Positions 11,346-24,112 of a stretch of DNA of 64,000 bases are shown one piece after another. This DNA comes from Campylorhamphus procurvoides (taxonomy: Eukaryota; Chordata; Aves; Passeriformes; Dendrocolaptidae), in the NCBI GenBank assembly GCA_013396655.1, contig WBMV01004154.1, forward strand, positions 584,045-648,044, in the 5' to 3' direction. Position numbers and translations under genes: made by a program. The notes below the pieces were generated by a model. The model was not told where the DNA came from, did not search any database, and was given only the letters and a program-made list of their open reading frames with translations. How positions within the stretch are numbered: the first letter of the stretch is position 1; each line of letters starts with the position of its first letter.

Positions 11346-13560
11346 GCTGTAATTCCTGTGTCATATCTGCCAGCATATTTCTTAGATACCATCAATAGTC
11401 AGAAATGCCACTAAATACATACATTTAGGTAACTGAATCAACGTGTTAGATTCAGACACCTGCATGTGAATCCATCCATAAAGTTAGCTAAGAATGTCCT
11501 CCTGTTTTCTTTCATGCAGGCTTAGCACATGGATCTCTTTAGGTTATCCAACTGAGATGTCGTGGAAGTGGACTAGCCTATGATGCAGTAGATGGCAATG
11601 ACACAAACCTCATAAATTAAAATACATTACATAAGATCCTAGATTACTGTCACTTCTTTTGAGAATTGTGATACTTTTGAGACTATGATAATTTTTTTAA
11701 TAGTTCTACAGTGTAGTACTATTTCAGGTTTTAAAACTTTTTTCAAAATTTCCCAAAGTTAAAAAAATAAATGATATATTTCCTGAAAGAGATGGAGATG
11801 CCTGGTCTTTTCTGTAAAGATCTCAAAGTTCATCAAAACACCTGAGTGTTGAGAAATCCAGCCATAAAGAATGGACTGCATGTGGCCAGGCACTTGTGAA
11901 TGAAATACAGTGACTTCCAGCACTATGGCTAAACCTCAACTGGATCCCTTTCCAGATAACTCTGAAATCCCATACCCATAACCCCTGCTTGAAAAGTAAA
12001 ATTGATTTTCACCTGGTTCTTCTTCTGCATGAAGAAAGAAGGAACATGATTCCTAACAGTTCTAGAACTTTGGGATTTCCCAAGAAACTGTATCACCTGT
12101 TACAATCTATTTTAGTTTTCCCTTCAGGTGTTAGATTTTTCAGCAAGACCAAAATTTTCTGCAGAAGTTTTACCTCACTGTTCAAACCCAAGAGGTGGGA
12201 TCTGCCCCTGCTCTTTCTGCATTGCAAAACTAAGCCTTTGAATGTTGATCTACCTTAGTCACACAAGGCCCTGAAAGACCAAATTTTTTTGCAGACACAG
12301 GTGAAAATCAATAAAAACATCTGTTTAAAAAGAAGAAACAAACCATACTTGTCATGAACAGCTTCTCTTTAATAGAAAATTACAGTGAAGTTGCACAGAA
12401 GGGTAGGAGGAGAACTGTGTTTTGGTTATGGCATATCAGAGTCATCTAACCTACACACTTTGATATTTTTTCATTTAGGCATGTAGGTAAATGCAGCTAA
12501 CATGAGCTTGCACTCTGCAGTGTAAATCTATGGGCTGAGGCAACTTCAGTCTGAGTGTCTTTAAAAGTTTGGGTTACTGATCTTAAAAATATACCCTACG
12601 GGTAAATAAGAAATTGTAGTCCCATAAAATTCTCTTCAGAATGTTGTCTGTTCTCATGAAATCTTACAGATTTTCTTGAGCTTAAACTAGGAATAAAAAG
12701 AGAATTGGACAGTGAAGGGAGATGAAAGGGTGGAAGCAGTTTCCAGATACTAAACCAGTATTGTTTTTCCAAGAAATTATTTTCACCAGCCAAGATACAT
12801 GAATCTTCACCACAGCCTCAGCCTTTTTATCTTGGATGCTGTATGGCTTTGCTATAACTGTTCTTCCTGGTTCAGTTTCTCAGTTCAGACACAAAATTGT
12901 ATAGTTCGATATCAATTCATTCAGACTAACTCCAGAAGAGTCTCCTTTCCCTTTTTTCTCTCATCTGAGTTTCAAATTAGCATGTGACCTATTTTTATAC
13001 CAGGAGTTTCATACAGGTGGCTTTTGTCCTCCAGATTAGACCCAAACTATAGGATGAACATGACAACTGACAAAACACAGCTGGAATGCCCTTTGTAGGA
13101 CACTCAACTCCTACCAACTCAGTCTTGGTCAATCTGATTCCTGAGGAAAAAAGTCTCAGAAGAACATTACCAGCTTTTACCTGCTGAATTTTAGGAGAAG
13201 CTGTTGCTGTCTGCTACCTTGCAAAGAAACTCAGTGACTGTATTAAACAGATATATTGTCCTGGAAATTAAGCCACCATTCATTGTCCTGAAATGAAGAA
13301 AACCAGAGTTTCCTGGTTCCAGGCAGTGGAAAAAACCAGCTGTTTTGGCGTTACTTCTGTAATATTGGCAAGCCTGTTCTGCAAGTTGTTTGCACTCAGT
13401 ATGAATGAAAGTCTAAGTGAAACTCCAAGCCATCTGTCTCTGGGGTAACTCTGAACCCTGCAGAGCATGTCCTCAGTGATGGTAAACAGTAGTCATCTCC
13501 AGTCTTTGGAGCAGATATTCTATCTGCATGCAAGGTGCAAGTTTTCTCCAGCCATGGAAA
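11346..13560. other. Unique DNA, nothing recognised
   Basis: AT-rich unique sequence with scattered chance open frames of at most 89 codons, for example 11989-12258 plus. I see no repeat core, RNA gene or convincing exon. Confidence 0.5.
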
Positions 13561-13715
13561 CATAGAATCGAAGAATGGTTTGGGTTGGAAGGGACCTTAA
13601 AGATCGACTGGTTCCACCCCCATTGCCATGAGCAGGGACAATTTTCACTGTCCCAGGTTGCTCCAAGTCAGGTTCGAGCTGGCCTTGAACACTTCCAAGG
13701 ATGCAGCAGTCATAG
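13561..13715 (-). repeat. CR1 LINE 3' fragment, class A
   Basis: Inverted CR1 tail of about 155 bp. It starts CATAGAATCGAAGAATGG and has TTGGGTTGGAAGGGACC. It carries CATGAGCAGGGACAATTTTC and ends after ACACTTCCAAGGATGCAGCA. Confidence 0.95.
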
Positions 13716-15472
13716 GTTTAGAATACACTGAGCAGAAGTTGTGCATTTTATTGCCACAGATATTTTAAAAGCTTGAGGGAGGGAGCCAAACTTGAAAATT
13801 CCTCCTTAGCCAGATTCCTTGAGTCCTGAAGTACGTGCCACTGTCTTCTGTTCCGTTATGATACCTGCATTCAGCAAATCAGAAAGCTCTCAACACAAAT
13901 TTATCCATCAAGCTGTGTCAAAATTGTCTTCTGGGAAATTGTCAGGCTTAAAACACTTCTTTAGACTTCCATGGAAGAGTCTTAATGAGAAACAAGCTCT
14001 TGGGTTTCTGTGTTTATTTAAACAAGCGCCAGTTACTTTCAATGGGTGAAAAGGCTGCAAAGAACTGTCTAGTATGGGCCCTGATATTATAGAATCAAGT
14101 CACTTTACAAGACTGTCTGGGCTATGAATATTTTCATACAACCAAGCAGAGATTCCACAATGAGAATTTGATTTCAGAGAAGCCAGGTCACTAACTTATT
14201 TTTTCAACATCTGTGTAAAGGAGATCACCCAGTTGTAAAGTAGCTACTGCTTGGATTTTGGTTTGTTGTTGCTGCTGTTGCTTTTCCTTCTTGTTTTTAT
14301 TTAAATGAGATTTAGGCACTCATTTCAACATTTTTTACAGACCAAACATCTGAGAGATTTCTTCTTTGAAGCCCTGGCACCAGTTGATGGTGGAAACTTG
14401 GATCTTTCCCTCCTCTCCCCCGTGCCACAAACTTGCAGATGCCAAATCTGGCATTTGCATCCATGACAAGTGTGCTGCCTTGCCAGCTTGTTTCACTGAA
14501 ATTGGCTCCTGCTGGGAGGATCTGCTCACAAACTTGTTCTGCTGGCACCTGACCATTTTTGGGTACTATCTTTAACACGGCACATCTGTTGTAGGCACAC
14601 AAACTCTTTAGCTGTCTCAAAGCACCACGTGATGGACTGTCCTATTTTATGGAAGTTATCCAGCCTTGACACACTCTTGGTTACACAGCTCAGCAATTCC
14701 ACAGTCTTGGTTACACTTGACAAGCCAGGCTGACATTAGCAATCTTGTCTCACATCCCCCTCTTCCATGAGGAGTAATCACAGTTGCCTTCCTCATCCGT
14801 ATGGCTGAAACACAAGGCTAAGTCATATGGTTGTCGAGTTTGAGACATATTGGGTCTGTTTGACAACTCCTTTTTTCAAAGCTCTCTAAATAGTGCATAA
14901 AATTCCACTGCAATTAATTTTGAAAATGTTAAGTGTTTATTAACTGTGAAAGCTCTGAAAGGAAAGCAAAAATAAATGGTTGTCAGGATTTCTTTAATTG
15001 AAACTACCGTAATTTCCTTAGAAATGGAAACAGTGGCTGCAAAAAATCCAGGAGAACCACTTATTTCACCTTTGATGGTATGTGATTTGTATTATGAGAA
15101 TTTGGGTATGATGACCAGTTTATACCCATTATTCTTTGGCAAGAGGTCTTGAGGTTGAAATTACTCCTGCTTCTTCACCAAGACTTGTAGTAGTCAGCTC
15201 TAGAGCAGAGAGCAATAATGTTCATGGATTTCAGTCAGACCAAGGCCAAAAGACAAAGGAAACTGGGCCCACTAATGCTGCAAAAACATCTAACCCTGTG
15301 GCATGAGAACAGCCAGAGAATTCTTTAAACCATCCCCCACGTCTTTCTACAAGAGCATGGAGTGACAGGCCCATGATACAGATCCTGCCATACAAACCTT
15401 TATATTGAGTATTTCAGTACTTACTAGCAATGTAAAGTCTGAGAGGGAAGGAAAAAACTCACAACGTGATGA
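13716..15472. other. Unique DNA, nothing firm
   Basis: No recognised gene. A 102-codon minus-strand frame at 14312-14620 overlaps a second minus frame at 14526-14723 in another phase. Neither shows a known domain or both splice sites. A CTTGGTTACAC motif is doubled at about 14677-14716. Confidence 0.45.
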
Positions 15473-15950
15473 TATAGAATCACATAATGGTTTTTGTTGG
15501 AAGGGATCTTCCAAAACCTTTCCCATGGCAGGGATACCTTCCACTATCCCAGGTTGCTCCAAACTCCATCCGTCCTGTCCTTGAACACTTCCAGGGATTG
15601 AGCAGCCACAGCTTCTATGGACAACTTGTGCCAGGACCTCACCACTCTCACAGGGAACAATTTCTTCCTGATATCCAATCTAAATCTACCCTCTGTCAGT
15701 TTGAAGCCATTCCCCCTTGTCCTGTCGCTTCAGGCCCTTGTAAAAAGCCTCTCCCCATGTTTCTTGTAGGCTCCCTTCAGGTAGTGGGAGACCACAATTA
15801 GATCACTTCAAAGCCTTCACTCTTCCAGACTGAAAGATCCCAGTTCTCTCAGCCTTTCCTCACAGGAAAGGTGCTCCATCCCTCTGATCAACTTGGTTTC
15901 CTCCTCTGGACTCTCTCCAACAGGTCAATGTCTTTCCTGTGCTGGGGAGG
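15473..15950 (-). repeat. CR1 LINE 3' fragment, class A, long
   Basis: Inverted CR1 of about 480 bp. It starts TATAGAATCACATAATGG at its tail. Beyond the usual tail landmarks it reaches into the C-terminal coding part (complement of the region with CCTCTGATCAACTTGG, TCTGGACTCTCTCCAACAGG and TTTCCTGTGCTGGGG). A TA-rich run follows its 5' break. Confidence 0.96.
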
Positions 15951-18234
15951 ACTGTATATTATTATAATATAATACTATAATACATTTTCCGTACATCTGA
16001 ATATAAAGTCACACAAGTGTTTATATACATACACAAATACCCGTATCTGTGTCCACACTTGTGCATCAACATAATTATATGTCAGGTCACATATGCTTAT
16101 GGGTATAAATATGGGGTGTGTTTAGATGGTGATACCACAGAATAATAAAAAGTTGTTTTCACTATTCATGTACATATCACCACTTCTTTCTATCCAGCCC
16201 TATAAACCTTTCCTTTTCTTTGCTTCCATGGATTTATTCCAGATCTTCGAATTGCTGTACTACTTCTTCTTATTTATTACTTATTAAAAAATAATCTAGG
16301 CACATAAAAGTCTCTTCTCCTTTCTGTATGTGGATTTCCTCCTCTGTGCAAGCCCTTGGAAAGCAAAATTGAGTCCTGAAACAGTCCTAAACATGCCAAA
16401 ATCTTTACAATCAATTATCGTCAGCCCTGCAGGGGAAGAAAGGGGAGAGTCACAGGGTTGTATTTTATTTTTTTTTTCCAGAGGTCCTTTGCAGTTGTTT
16501 CTAATCTAAGAAGAAACCAGTCTATTACATTTAAGAGTTGAGCTATTTTTATGTTACAAAATGCTGTCCTTGGCCCAGTTTTTCTGCACTCTCTACCAAT
16601 ATATAAAAGCAATCATATGATGTGTTTCCAGTGCAAGGACATCAGAGGAAACTAATTGAAATTGATACTGATTAAGTTAAGTGTTTTTATATTTATTTGC
16701 TTACTTTTCCCTAAATATTAATGTGGCATATTCCTATCACCTTGGTTTTAGGAGAAATGTGATGGGAGTGAAGTACTGGATTATTTTCTGTGAAACAGGT
16801 GGTGATATATCCACCACTGGAGGTTTTTGACAACAGATTAGGTAAGTGGCTGTCAAAAGAGCATGGATATTGTTGGTCTGGCATTTTGATTTCCTATTAT
16901 TAATTAAATAAAAAAACTTCATGCAGTCCTGTTCAGCTCCACCTCCATCTGGGTAAAATGGTGGTGGAGATATAACACTGAATTTATTTTTTCACTGCAA
17001 TTTCTTTCTTTATCCGGGGTTTGTCTCTTGGTTTATCTAATACAGTTTAAAAAATACTTTGAAGAAAAATGTTGTGGTCAAGTGGTCTCTCTCAATATGC
17101 ATCAAAAATAGGTATGTATATAGTATGTCTTAGAAACCTGCAACAGCTATTATTTATAGTTACACTCTTGTCTTAAAAGAAAATCAGATCAACTGCATTA
17201 CACACAAGGACAAAAAATACTCTGAAACTATGATTCAGGTAAAGCCATCTGATTTTATGGAAAACACACTGAAGTCAGAAGTCGTTCAGATTTAACCTGG
17301 TGGGCTTTGAATTGGTTTCTTCTTTTGCAGAATGTTATTGTCCTGGTTGTTTTCCCATTGTCATTTGAGTCAACAGACCTGTATTCATCCCACTCAACTA
17401 GAATTACTTATACAAGATCTCTGTGGCAGCAGGAGCTGCTTCTGGAGTCAAAACAAAGAAAGGGACAAGTGTATTCATGGAATGACTAAACTCTTAGGAA
17501 GGTTGACTGATTCTTCTGGAATACCTCTCTCTTTTTTCCCTGACTGGATAACAGTACTACACTAGCTCAGGCACCTGAAGTCATACACGATCAATTTGGG
17601 CTTTGATTCCTATAGAAGGAGTGAGATTAAGATCTACAGTGGACTGTGTCAATGACACTATGAAATGTAATTCCATCTCTGTTTCCATTTACAATTTAGG
17701 CAGGAAAGATCTTGCTCGCTGGACTTTTCAAGAAGGACTGCCTCTAGCTGTGTGACTGTCCAGCTAGGATGGTGTTATAGAAGGACAAGGGATATTGACA
17801 ACATTGTCTGAAGAAACAAGGCCTCAGAGCGTGTCTTTCCTTAGTGCTCTGTATCATGGCATTCCCCACCTTGCATAGTCCGATGGCAGACTCTCCCAAG
17901 TCTCCCATGAAATACCTTCGTGCACAAGCTGTGACACAGCACGGAAAGATCAAAGGCTGCTGTCTGACTGCTCGTCTCTGCTACTGTTGAAAAAATTTCC
18001 AGGTGCAGAAAATATCCTTAACCCTTTCTTCAGCCTCTTTGCTAAAGAGGAAAGATTTAAATTGTTCTTACATTAGTCTGAAATTCAGTAGATTGAGTGT
18101 GAGAAAGGTTTAGGAGAAGGGCATTTGTAACTAACATATTTCTTTGGCTTTAAAAGAAAAATGCTAAGGGAAGCAGTACGAAACAAGAGGATAAATAGAG
18201 AATATCAGGCCAATAAACATGAAACTTGTCAAAT
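15951..18234. other. Unique AT-rich DNA
   Basis: It begins with a TATTATAATATAATACTATAA low-complexity patch (15956-15984). The rest is unique. Chance open frames reach 77 codons (17332-17565 plus). No exon, RNA gene or repeat core is recognised. Confidence 0.5.
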
Positions 18235-18340
18235 CGTAGAATCATAGGATGGTTTGGGCTGGAAGGGACCTTAAAGACCATCTAGTTCCAATCCCTCTGC
18301 CATGGACAGGGACACCTTCCACTAGACCAGGTTGCTCTGG
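18235..18340 (-). repeat. CR1 LINE 3' end, class A, short
   Basis: About 105 bp of inverted CR1 tail: CGTAGAATCATAGGATGG, GGCTGGAAGGGACC, then CATGGACAGGGACACCTTCC up to ACCAGGTTGCTC, where it is truncated. Confidence 0.95.
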
Positions 18341-18908
18341 GTGTTGATATGCAGGCATAGATTTATTACAAGGTATGAAGAGGGCTTTTCAAAGCCTTGC
18401 TTGCTATCTTTTCTGCATACCATAGTGATGGGGGTGTGTGTCAAAGAGGTATGTCAGGGCAGGAATGTGGTGGAACCAGAGAGAAGCAGCAGCATTGCAA
18501 AACATCTGTTGGCCAATTTCAGCCAAAATTTGACAGATGGGGTACAGCTTGCAAGGATCTTACAGCCTTGGAGCTTTATAAAACATGGCCAGACAGAGGA
18601 AAGACTTAGCAATAGTACCCCCTCTACAGAGTAGACTCGATGTAGTCTGAGTCATTTTCAGTACCAGATAATCAACAGAAGAAAGATAATCTCTGAATTT
18701 TGCAACCATTCACATACCTGAATTAGAGCTTACATCTTCTTGGACATGAGAAGAACCAGTTGGAGACATAAACCTATTTCTAGCCTGGCTTCACTCATCC
18801 CCCTGATTAAAAATCCTCCTGATTTTGTTGCATTTTTTGGAGGTATTTTTCTCATGCCTCCTTGATTTATTCTATTTCATCCTTTATCAGAACAGAAGTT
18901 GAACTTCC

Positions 18909-18982
18909 ATGATCCTTGTGGGTCCCTTTCACGATCCTTGTGGGTCCCTTCCACCTCAGGATAATCTATGATTCTTTGATTT
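18909..18982 (+). repeat. CR1 LINE 3' end, class B, with internal duplication
   Basis: Plus-oriented class B tail, ending CTCAGGATAATCTATGATTC. The 22-bp unit containing GATCCTTGTGGGTCCC is present twice in tandem (18909-18930 and 18931-18952), differing by two bases. Other class B tails in the window carry it once. Confidence 0.88.
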
Positions 18983-20539
18983 CAGTAACGTTATTAGTCT
19001 TCATCTGTTTTACAGTAGTAAATGGACTGAAGAGATGATATTTGAAATGCACCATAAAAATAAATATTGTTAGATTAGGATTGTAAGAATGAAACAGAGG
19101 AACACTGGAAAAAGGTAAAATGATTTGCCCTGAGTCACACAGGAAAGCAACACCAGAGAATGGCAAAAAATAAATAATTTTGTGCTCAAAACCAAGACAG
19201 GAGAGATGGAATAATCTTTTTTTTTTTTTTCAAATGCTAGAGCAGCAGAAAGAAATTGTGTTGGACTATAGGTCAGACCTTGAATTTGAGACACACAAAT
19301 ATTTCCAAATTCAGGAAAGAAAGGAATAAATCAGCTCCCAAATATTAAATGCAGAGAAAAAGGTCTTAGGTTGATGCCTTGAAATAGAAACCTAGGAATC
19401 TTGAATTCCAGAGCCCCATCCAGTTATAACTGCAATATATCTATGTCTGAAGGACACTGTCCCCCTTCCTATTTAAAATTATCTGCTCCTTTCCCCTTTA
19501 TTTGTGGATTTGGTTCTGCACTCACAAAAAGACTGCATGAGTCAACTGGTGGAAATTTTTCATTTCTGCTAAACCAGCACTTTTCTTTTTCTTTACACTA
19601 ATAACTCAGGCCCTGTATCTCTCATTTTATAACCCAAAGGTATGGAAGCCCTACTTGCATTGTGCTCTGTCAGCTGTGTTAAAAAAATACTGATTTAAAG
19701 CTCTAGTTTTCCCTCTTCTGCATGTTTCCAATAATGTCTGGATTAGAACTGCCCTCTCATGTTTAAAGTTTTCTCTCCTCAATAAAATACAAGATCCTTC
19801 AAGAGCAGACAAGCTCAAGGAAAAAAAAAACAAAACTATCACAATAATAAAGAAGAAATGGTGGAGTTTACAGTTGTTCTGTGGAATCATAATCTGGGAA
19901 AGCAGCCTTTGCTTTCTCTTTTCTTGAAATAGAGGTCATTGCTCCATCCCTCACACCTGCAGGAGGGCAGGAAAAGGATTAAGCAGAGGTATCTTATCAG
20001 AGCTGTCAGGATGAAAGGAGAGTACAAACACCTGATTTTGCAAGTCCACCATTGCCCCATCTGCCTTTATCTGACTGCACTTTTTCTGAGAGGTGTCTAA
20101 TCCAACAGGGGTCTACCAATGAAAAGTAATAGAAAGGATGACATTTTGGAAATGGAATGTAGGCAGCAAGAGAAATCTTAATCCGTCCAGTTTATGATTT
20201 ATTTCTTGGGCCACAGATATAAACTCAGGGGGCAAAAGAAAAACAGAAAAAGAAGAATTATTTCATTCATTACATGCCAATTCCTATCTGAATGAGAGAG
20301 GGCAAACTATACTTTTCTATCACAGTAATGTTTTGCCAGTCATGCACCTCCCCTATATGTAGGGTTTCCTGTGCCCAAACACACTTTTCCTTACCCAGTG
20401 GAGATCCTTTTAGAAAAGGGAACAAGGGAGAGGAAATTCAGTCGTGAGGTTGGTTCTTGAATCCTCTGGCAACTCTACAAAAAAGAATAAATTACTGCTT
20501 GACATTTGGAGAGACAATCTTTACCATCAGCTACCAGCT
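18983..20539. other. Unique DNA with a MIR-like relic
   Basis: Apart from the MIR-like relic (19088-19165) this is unique sequence with T runs (19219-19230) and no supported gene. Minus-strand open frames at 18966-19294 and 19651-19890 are T/A-run-driven. Confidence 0.45.
19088..19165 (-). repeat. MIR-like SINE relic (core region)
   Basis: The plus strand reads AATGAAACAGAGGAACACTG, then AAAATGATTTGCCCTGAGTC and ACACAGGAAAGCAACACC. This follows the complement of the MIR core as I know it: gaaactgaggcacagag, then acttgcccaaggtcacacag. Substitutions are numerous. The tRNA-like head is not recognisable. Identification rests on motif order only. Confidence 0.45.
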
Positions 20540-20647
20540 TAGAATCGTGGAATCCTAGAATATACTGAGTTGGAAAGGATCCATAAGGATCACAGAAGTC
20601 CAACTCCTGGCCCTGCACCTCAAGAAGGAGCACTTGAAGAATCCCTT
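20540..20647 (-). repeat. CR1 LINE 3' end, class B
   Basis: Inverted class B tail: AGAATCGTGGAATCCTAGAA, TACTGAGTTGGAAAGGATCC, ATAAGGATCACAGAAGTCC, then AACTCCTGGCCCTGCAC. It is the same type as 47448-47540. It is truncated after about 105 bp. Confidence 0.93.
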
Positions 20648-22309
20648 CCAAGTACACCAATATGGGTCATCTGTCTCAAGTCCATGAATCCCCCCTTTCT
20701 CTTCCTAACTGCATATCTTACTTAGGGTAATTATCACCGTTATTTAATATTTATAAACTAGATCAGAAAAAAACCCTACTTTAATAACATATACTTTAGT
20801 ATATGGAATCAAGACAAAGATATCTCTATCATATATGTTGCCAGCTGTTTGGTTGGCTCTTAAAAATGTCAGTAGTTGGTGGCCACAGCTTGTGAACCGA
20901 TACAGAGACAAACAAAGTCAGTGCTGGTTTCTTCTGGGTTTTCTAAGCAAGAAGCATCTATGATTTGTGGTGGAGAACAAGGAAATACAAGAAAAAAGAC
21001 ATGGAGAATTTCATAAGAAAGCAAATGTTGGTAAAGGTACCTACTCACATTAGACTAATGAACTGTCTACTGTAAAACAGTAGATGCTCCATCACTGAAT
21101 TCCTCTTCACTGACTTGGTCAAAACCATTCAGGGCAAATGACAAGACTCACTCACCCACTGGCCTACAGGCAAGAAGAAATGACCCTAACTCTGAAGTGT
21201 CTCTTACCTCTGTGCTCAGACACCTTGGAGTAGAGCAGCTGATAGCCCAAATATTTCTGTATTATTACTGAGATAGTTAATTCTCTAAGTAACATTTGCC
21301 ATGAACAGAAATCCTTTGTGCATTTCACTGACTTTACTCAGATTAACCCTATCCACCACTTGCCCCCTGAAGTCAATATAATATGACATCTCCTGAAAAT
21401 ATATAGTAATTATAGAGCCTTTGATTTGACACTTTGAGGAAAAAAATGTAAATAAAAATAGTTTCTCTTACTACCATAGGTGCCTTTGAAACATAAATTA
21501 GAATTTCTTGTCCTAATTTGCCATTGACAAGTCTTAGAGGCAGAGTTAAGACAAAATTCTTGAGCCAGCAAACTTGCTTCTACAAGTACAAAGGAATTTA
21601 AAGAGTGGCCTCGGGAAGAAATGGATGTAGCTGTCAGTCGCATGAAAGAATTTAGAAACAGAATGCAATGCTTTGTCAAATGGTGGGATTCAAATGGAGC
21701 AGCATGTCATTGACCCTTGTGCTCAGCAGCACATATTTCAAATCCCTGAAGATTAATAGGGAAGATGGTTACAGTGTTCACAACAGCTGCTGGAAAGTGT
21801 TCCTACCTCACGTTTTAATTACATGTATTTATACAGTAAAAAAAGTCCTAAATGCAATATAGCCTGTAGTATGCAACAATTTTGAACATTTATGAGATTC
21901 AGGCAATTAAGAGTCTAAACTTTCAAATGTTTCCAGATGGCACACTGATTAACAATTGTGTGAATTTAATATTTGTTTAAATGCGCTGCTCTGTAAAATA
22001 TTTCTTAGCAGTATCTGAATGCATTGCAATGAAGCCAGGCACAACTTTTCTTCGAGCACAACTTGACTCATTGCCTGAAGAAGTGGAAATCTCATTAGCT
22101 GATTATATAGACCAAAAGCAGTAGCAGAGCAGTAGTAGGAGATGAAAAAGATTAAAAAGAAGCCAAGCTATTTCTTGACTAATGAATGTTTATTTCTCTC
22201 TTCTTGTTATAAGCAAGAGGCTTCGAACATCAGTCCCTCAGTTCTTGTGAGTGAACCTACTAGTGAGGGCATTTCCTTGGGGTTAAGAGCATCCTGAATG
22301 TTGACATCA
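20648..22309. other. Unique DNA, nothing recognised
   Basis: Unique AT-rich sequence. The only long frame is an 89-codon minus-strand one (21410-21679), without domain or splice support. Confidence 0.5.
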
Positions 22310-22371
22310 GTTGCAGGAATGGTTGGACTCAATGATCTTCGAGGTCTTTTCCAACCTTAATGTTTCTATTA
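22310..22371 (+). repeat. CR1 LINE 3' end, class C, very short
   Basis: About 60 bp of plus-oriented tail: GGTTGGACTCAATGATCTTC, GAGGTCTTTTCCAACCTTAA, then TGTTTCTAT. The tandem 8-bp end repeats are lost. Confidence 0.85.
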
Positions 22372-22604
22372 TCTACAGTATAGGTTTGTTTTTAAAGAAA
22401 ACACTTAAACCTTTAGTTCTTTCAATGTGGTTAAACTGCTTAAATTACTTAAATAATCTGTCCTTGATAATTCCAAACCTTCCCCACTTGTACTGTTGAA
22501 ATGTTGAAAACGTGTTTCAATGCATTCCCCCACTCTTCACCAAAATATTTTTGTAGGTGAAACTTACTCTAACAGGGAAAGATGTGTTAATGATGGTGGC
22601 AATT
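22372..22604. other. Unique spacer between two CR1 tails
   Basis: No feature is recognised. The segment separates a plus-oriented class C tail from an inverted class A tail. Confidence 0.4.
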
Positions 22605-22780
22605 GGAATCATAGAATCCTGGAAAAGGTTTGGGTTGGAAGTGACCTTAAACACCACCTTGTTCCACCCTCTGCCTTGGGCAGGGACACCTTCCATTATC
22701 CCAAGTTGCTCCAAACCCTGTCCATCTTGGCCTTGGACACCTTCAGGAATGGAAAGGCCACAGCTACTCTGGGCATCAGC
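22605..22780 (-). repeat. CR1 LINE 3' fragment, class A
   Basis: Inverted CR1 tail: GGAATCATAGAATCCTGG, GGGTTGGAAGTGACC, GGGCAGGGACACCTTCCATT, CTTGGACACCTTCAGGAATG. It is truncated inside the segment that normally reads cttctctgggcaacctg. Overlapping open frames at 22517-22844 on both strands are part of it. Confidence 0.95.
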
Positions 22781-24019
22781 CATGCATTTAGAGCTTTCAG
22801 AGATTTTTGTAGGAGTTTATGGTCTAGCTAGCTCATATATTTGAATCTGGTAGTAGGATTGGAATTAAAAGGAACTGCCTGAAAAGGCAGCAGCAGAAGC
22901 CTTGTAAATCTTCTACTCTGAAACTTAAAAATGGAAAAATTTGGAACTATTTATAATCTTTAAAAATGTGGCTTCTGCCACATTCAGGAGAAACCATTCA
23001 TTCATTTTGTGCAATAGTTGTAATACCTGCAAGTCACAGAAACCAAGATTTATCTCACCTGCCATCTGAGATCTGCAAACTCGGAGCCCAGAACTGAGTG
23101 AGGCAGTAACTTCCTCTGATAGATAATGACGAATAATACATGCCTCCAAAGCCAAATTCTTTTCCCAATTTTAGACCCTTGGAGGAGATGAGTTACTCCC
23201 TTAAAACACCTCTTGCTCTACTATGTGTAAAAGGTGCCTGATCTGACTACTTGAGATGTAGGTGTCTAACTTCACTTAAAGTTCATGAGGTGAATCCTAA
23301 CAATAATGGACAAAGTTTACTGTGGGTTTCTAAATAAAAGTTATAAATTTCAAAAGTAAGTCTTTTTGTGTGTCAGGATCAGCAGTGATTATTAAGAAAC
23401 CCCAGTGGAGACATCTACATTTGGGCAGAAATGGCACAGCTTTCATGCCTGACTCTCAACCAAAGTGAAGTTTCTTTCTGAGATACATTTTAAAATATTA
23501 AATATGCCTCTTCCGTTTCATGTCCTCCCCTCTTTTTTTTTTTTTCCTTAGGGTTGTTTGAGCAGGTTGCAAAAATGGTGACATTCACATTGGAGCAGAT
23601 TTCAACATTCCATTTAATCTTTTGGTCTTGAAAGTAAACAAAGGAAGAACATTCTTCCCTAAATCTGGAAAGGAAACAGACTGAAACCTTAAAAATTAAG
23701 ACAGCAAACTGAAATAGTATGAAATGATTTTAATAGATCCAGGAGAAACAATGGAAATTTACCCCAAAGTGCTTGTTCCCAAACACCTGTAAAGGAAATA
23801 CATGTAGTAGATTATGTGACATGTTCCGTGTGATTTTAAGGGCTGTTCAGAAGCAAGAACAGGCAATCTCAATCCGCAATGGGAAAAATGCACAATATGA
23901 AAAATCATGAGAAGCAGCCAAAGGAAGACAAACCATGAATGATGACAAAAAAAGAAAGAAAGAATATTGTGCTTTCCTTTTGTTTAAGGGCGGCTTAATG
24001 GAACAGAATGGACTCAAAA

Positions 24020-24112
24020 ATAGCTAATTGGTTTAGAGCACAGAGCCTGGACATGATACTTGGATTTGCAATTTACCTGGCACCTTGGATAAGCCCCTTG
24101 GTTTTCCTATTT
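24020..24112 (+). repeat. MIR-like SINE relic
   Basis: The segment reads TAGCTAATTGGTTTAGAGCA, then CAGAGCCTGG, then TTTGCAATTTACCTGGCACC and TTGGATAAGCCCCTTGG. This matches the order of the MIR tRNA-like head (tagtggttaagagca) and core (gaccttgggcaagtcactt), with heavy divergence. A relic this old would predate birds. I cannot measure the match here. Confidence 0.5.

Noticed and set aside
14312..14723. Overlapping minus-strand frames of 102 and 65 codons
   Set aside because: They overlap in different phases, lack both splice sites and resemble no family.
23215..23285. AGGTGTCTAACTTC-like words, also near 37430 and 59605
   Set aside because: They recall old ggtgcctaa-type amniote repeats, but each match is too short to claim a family.
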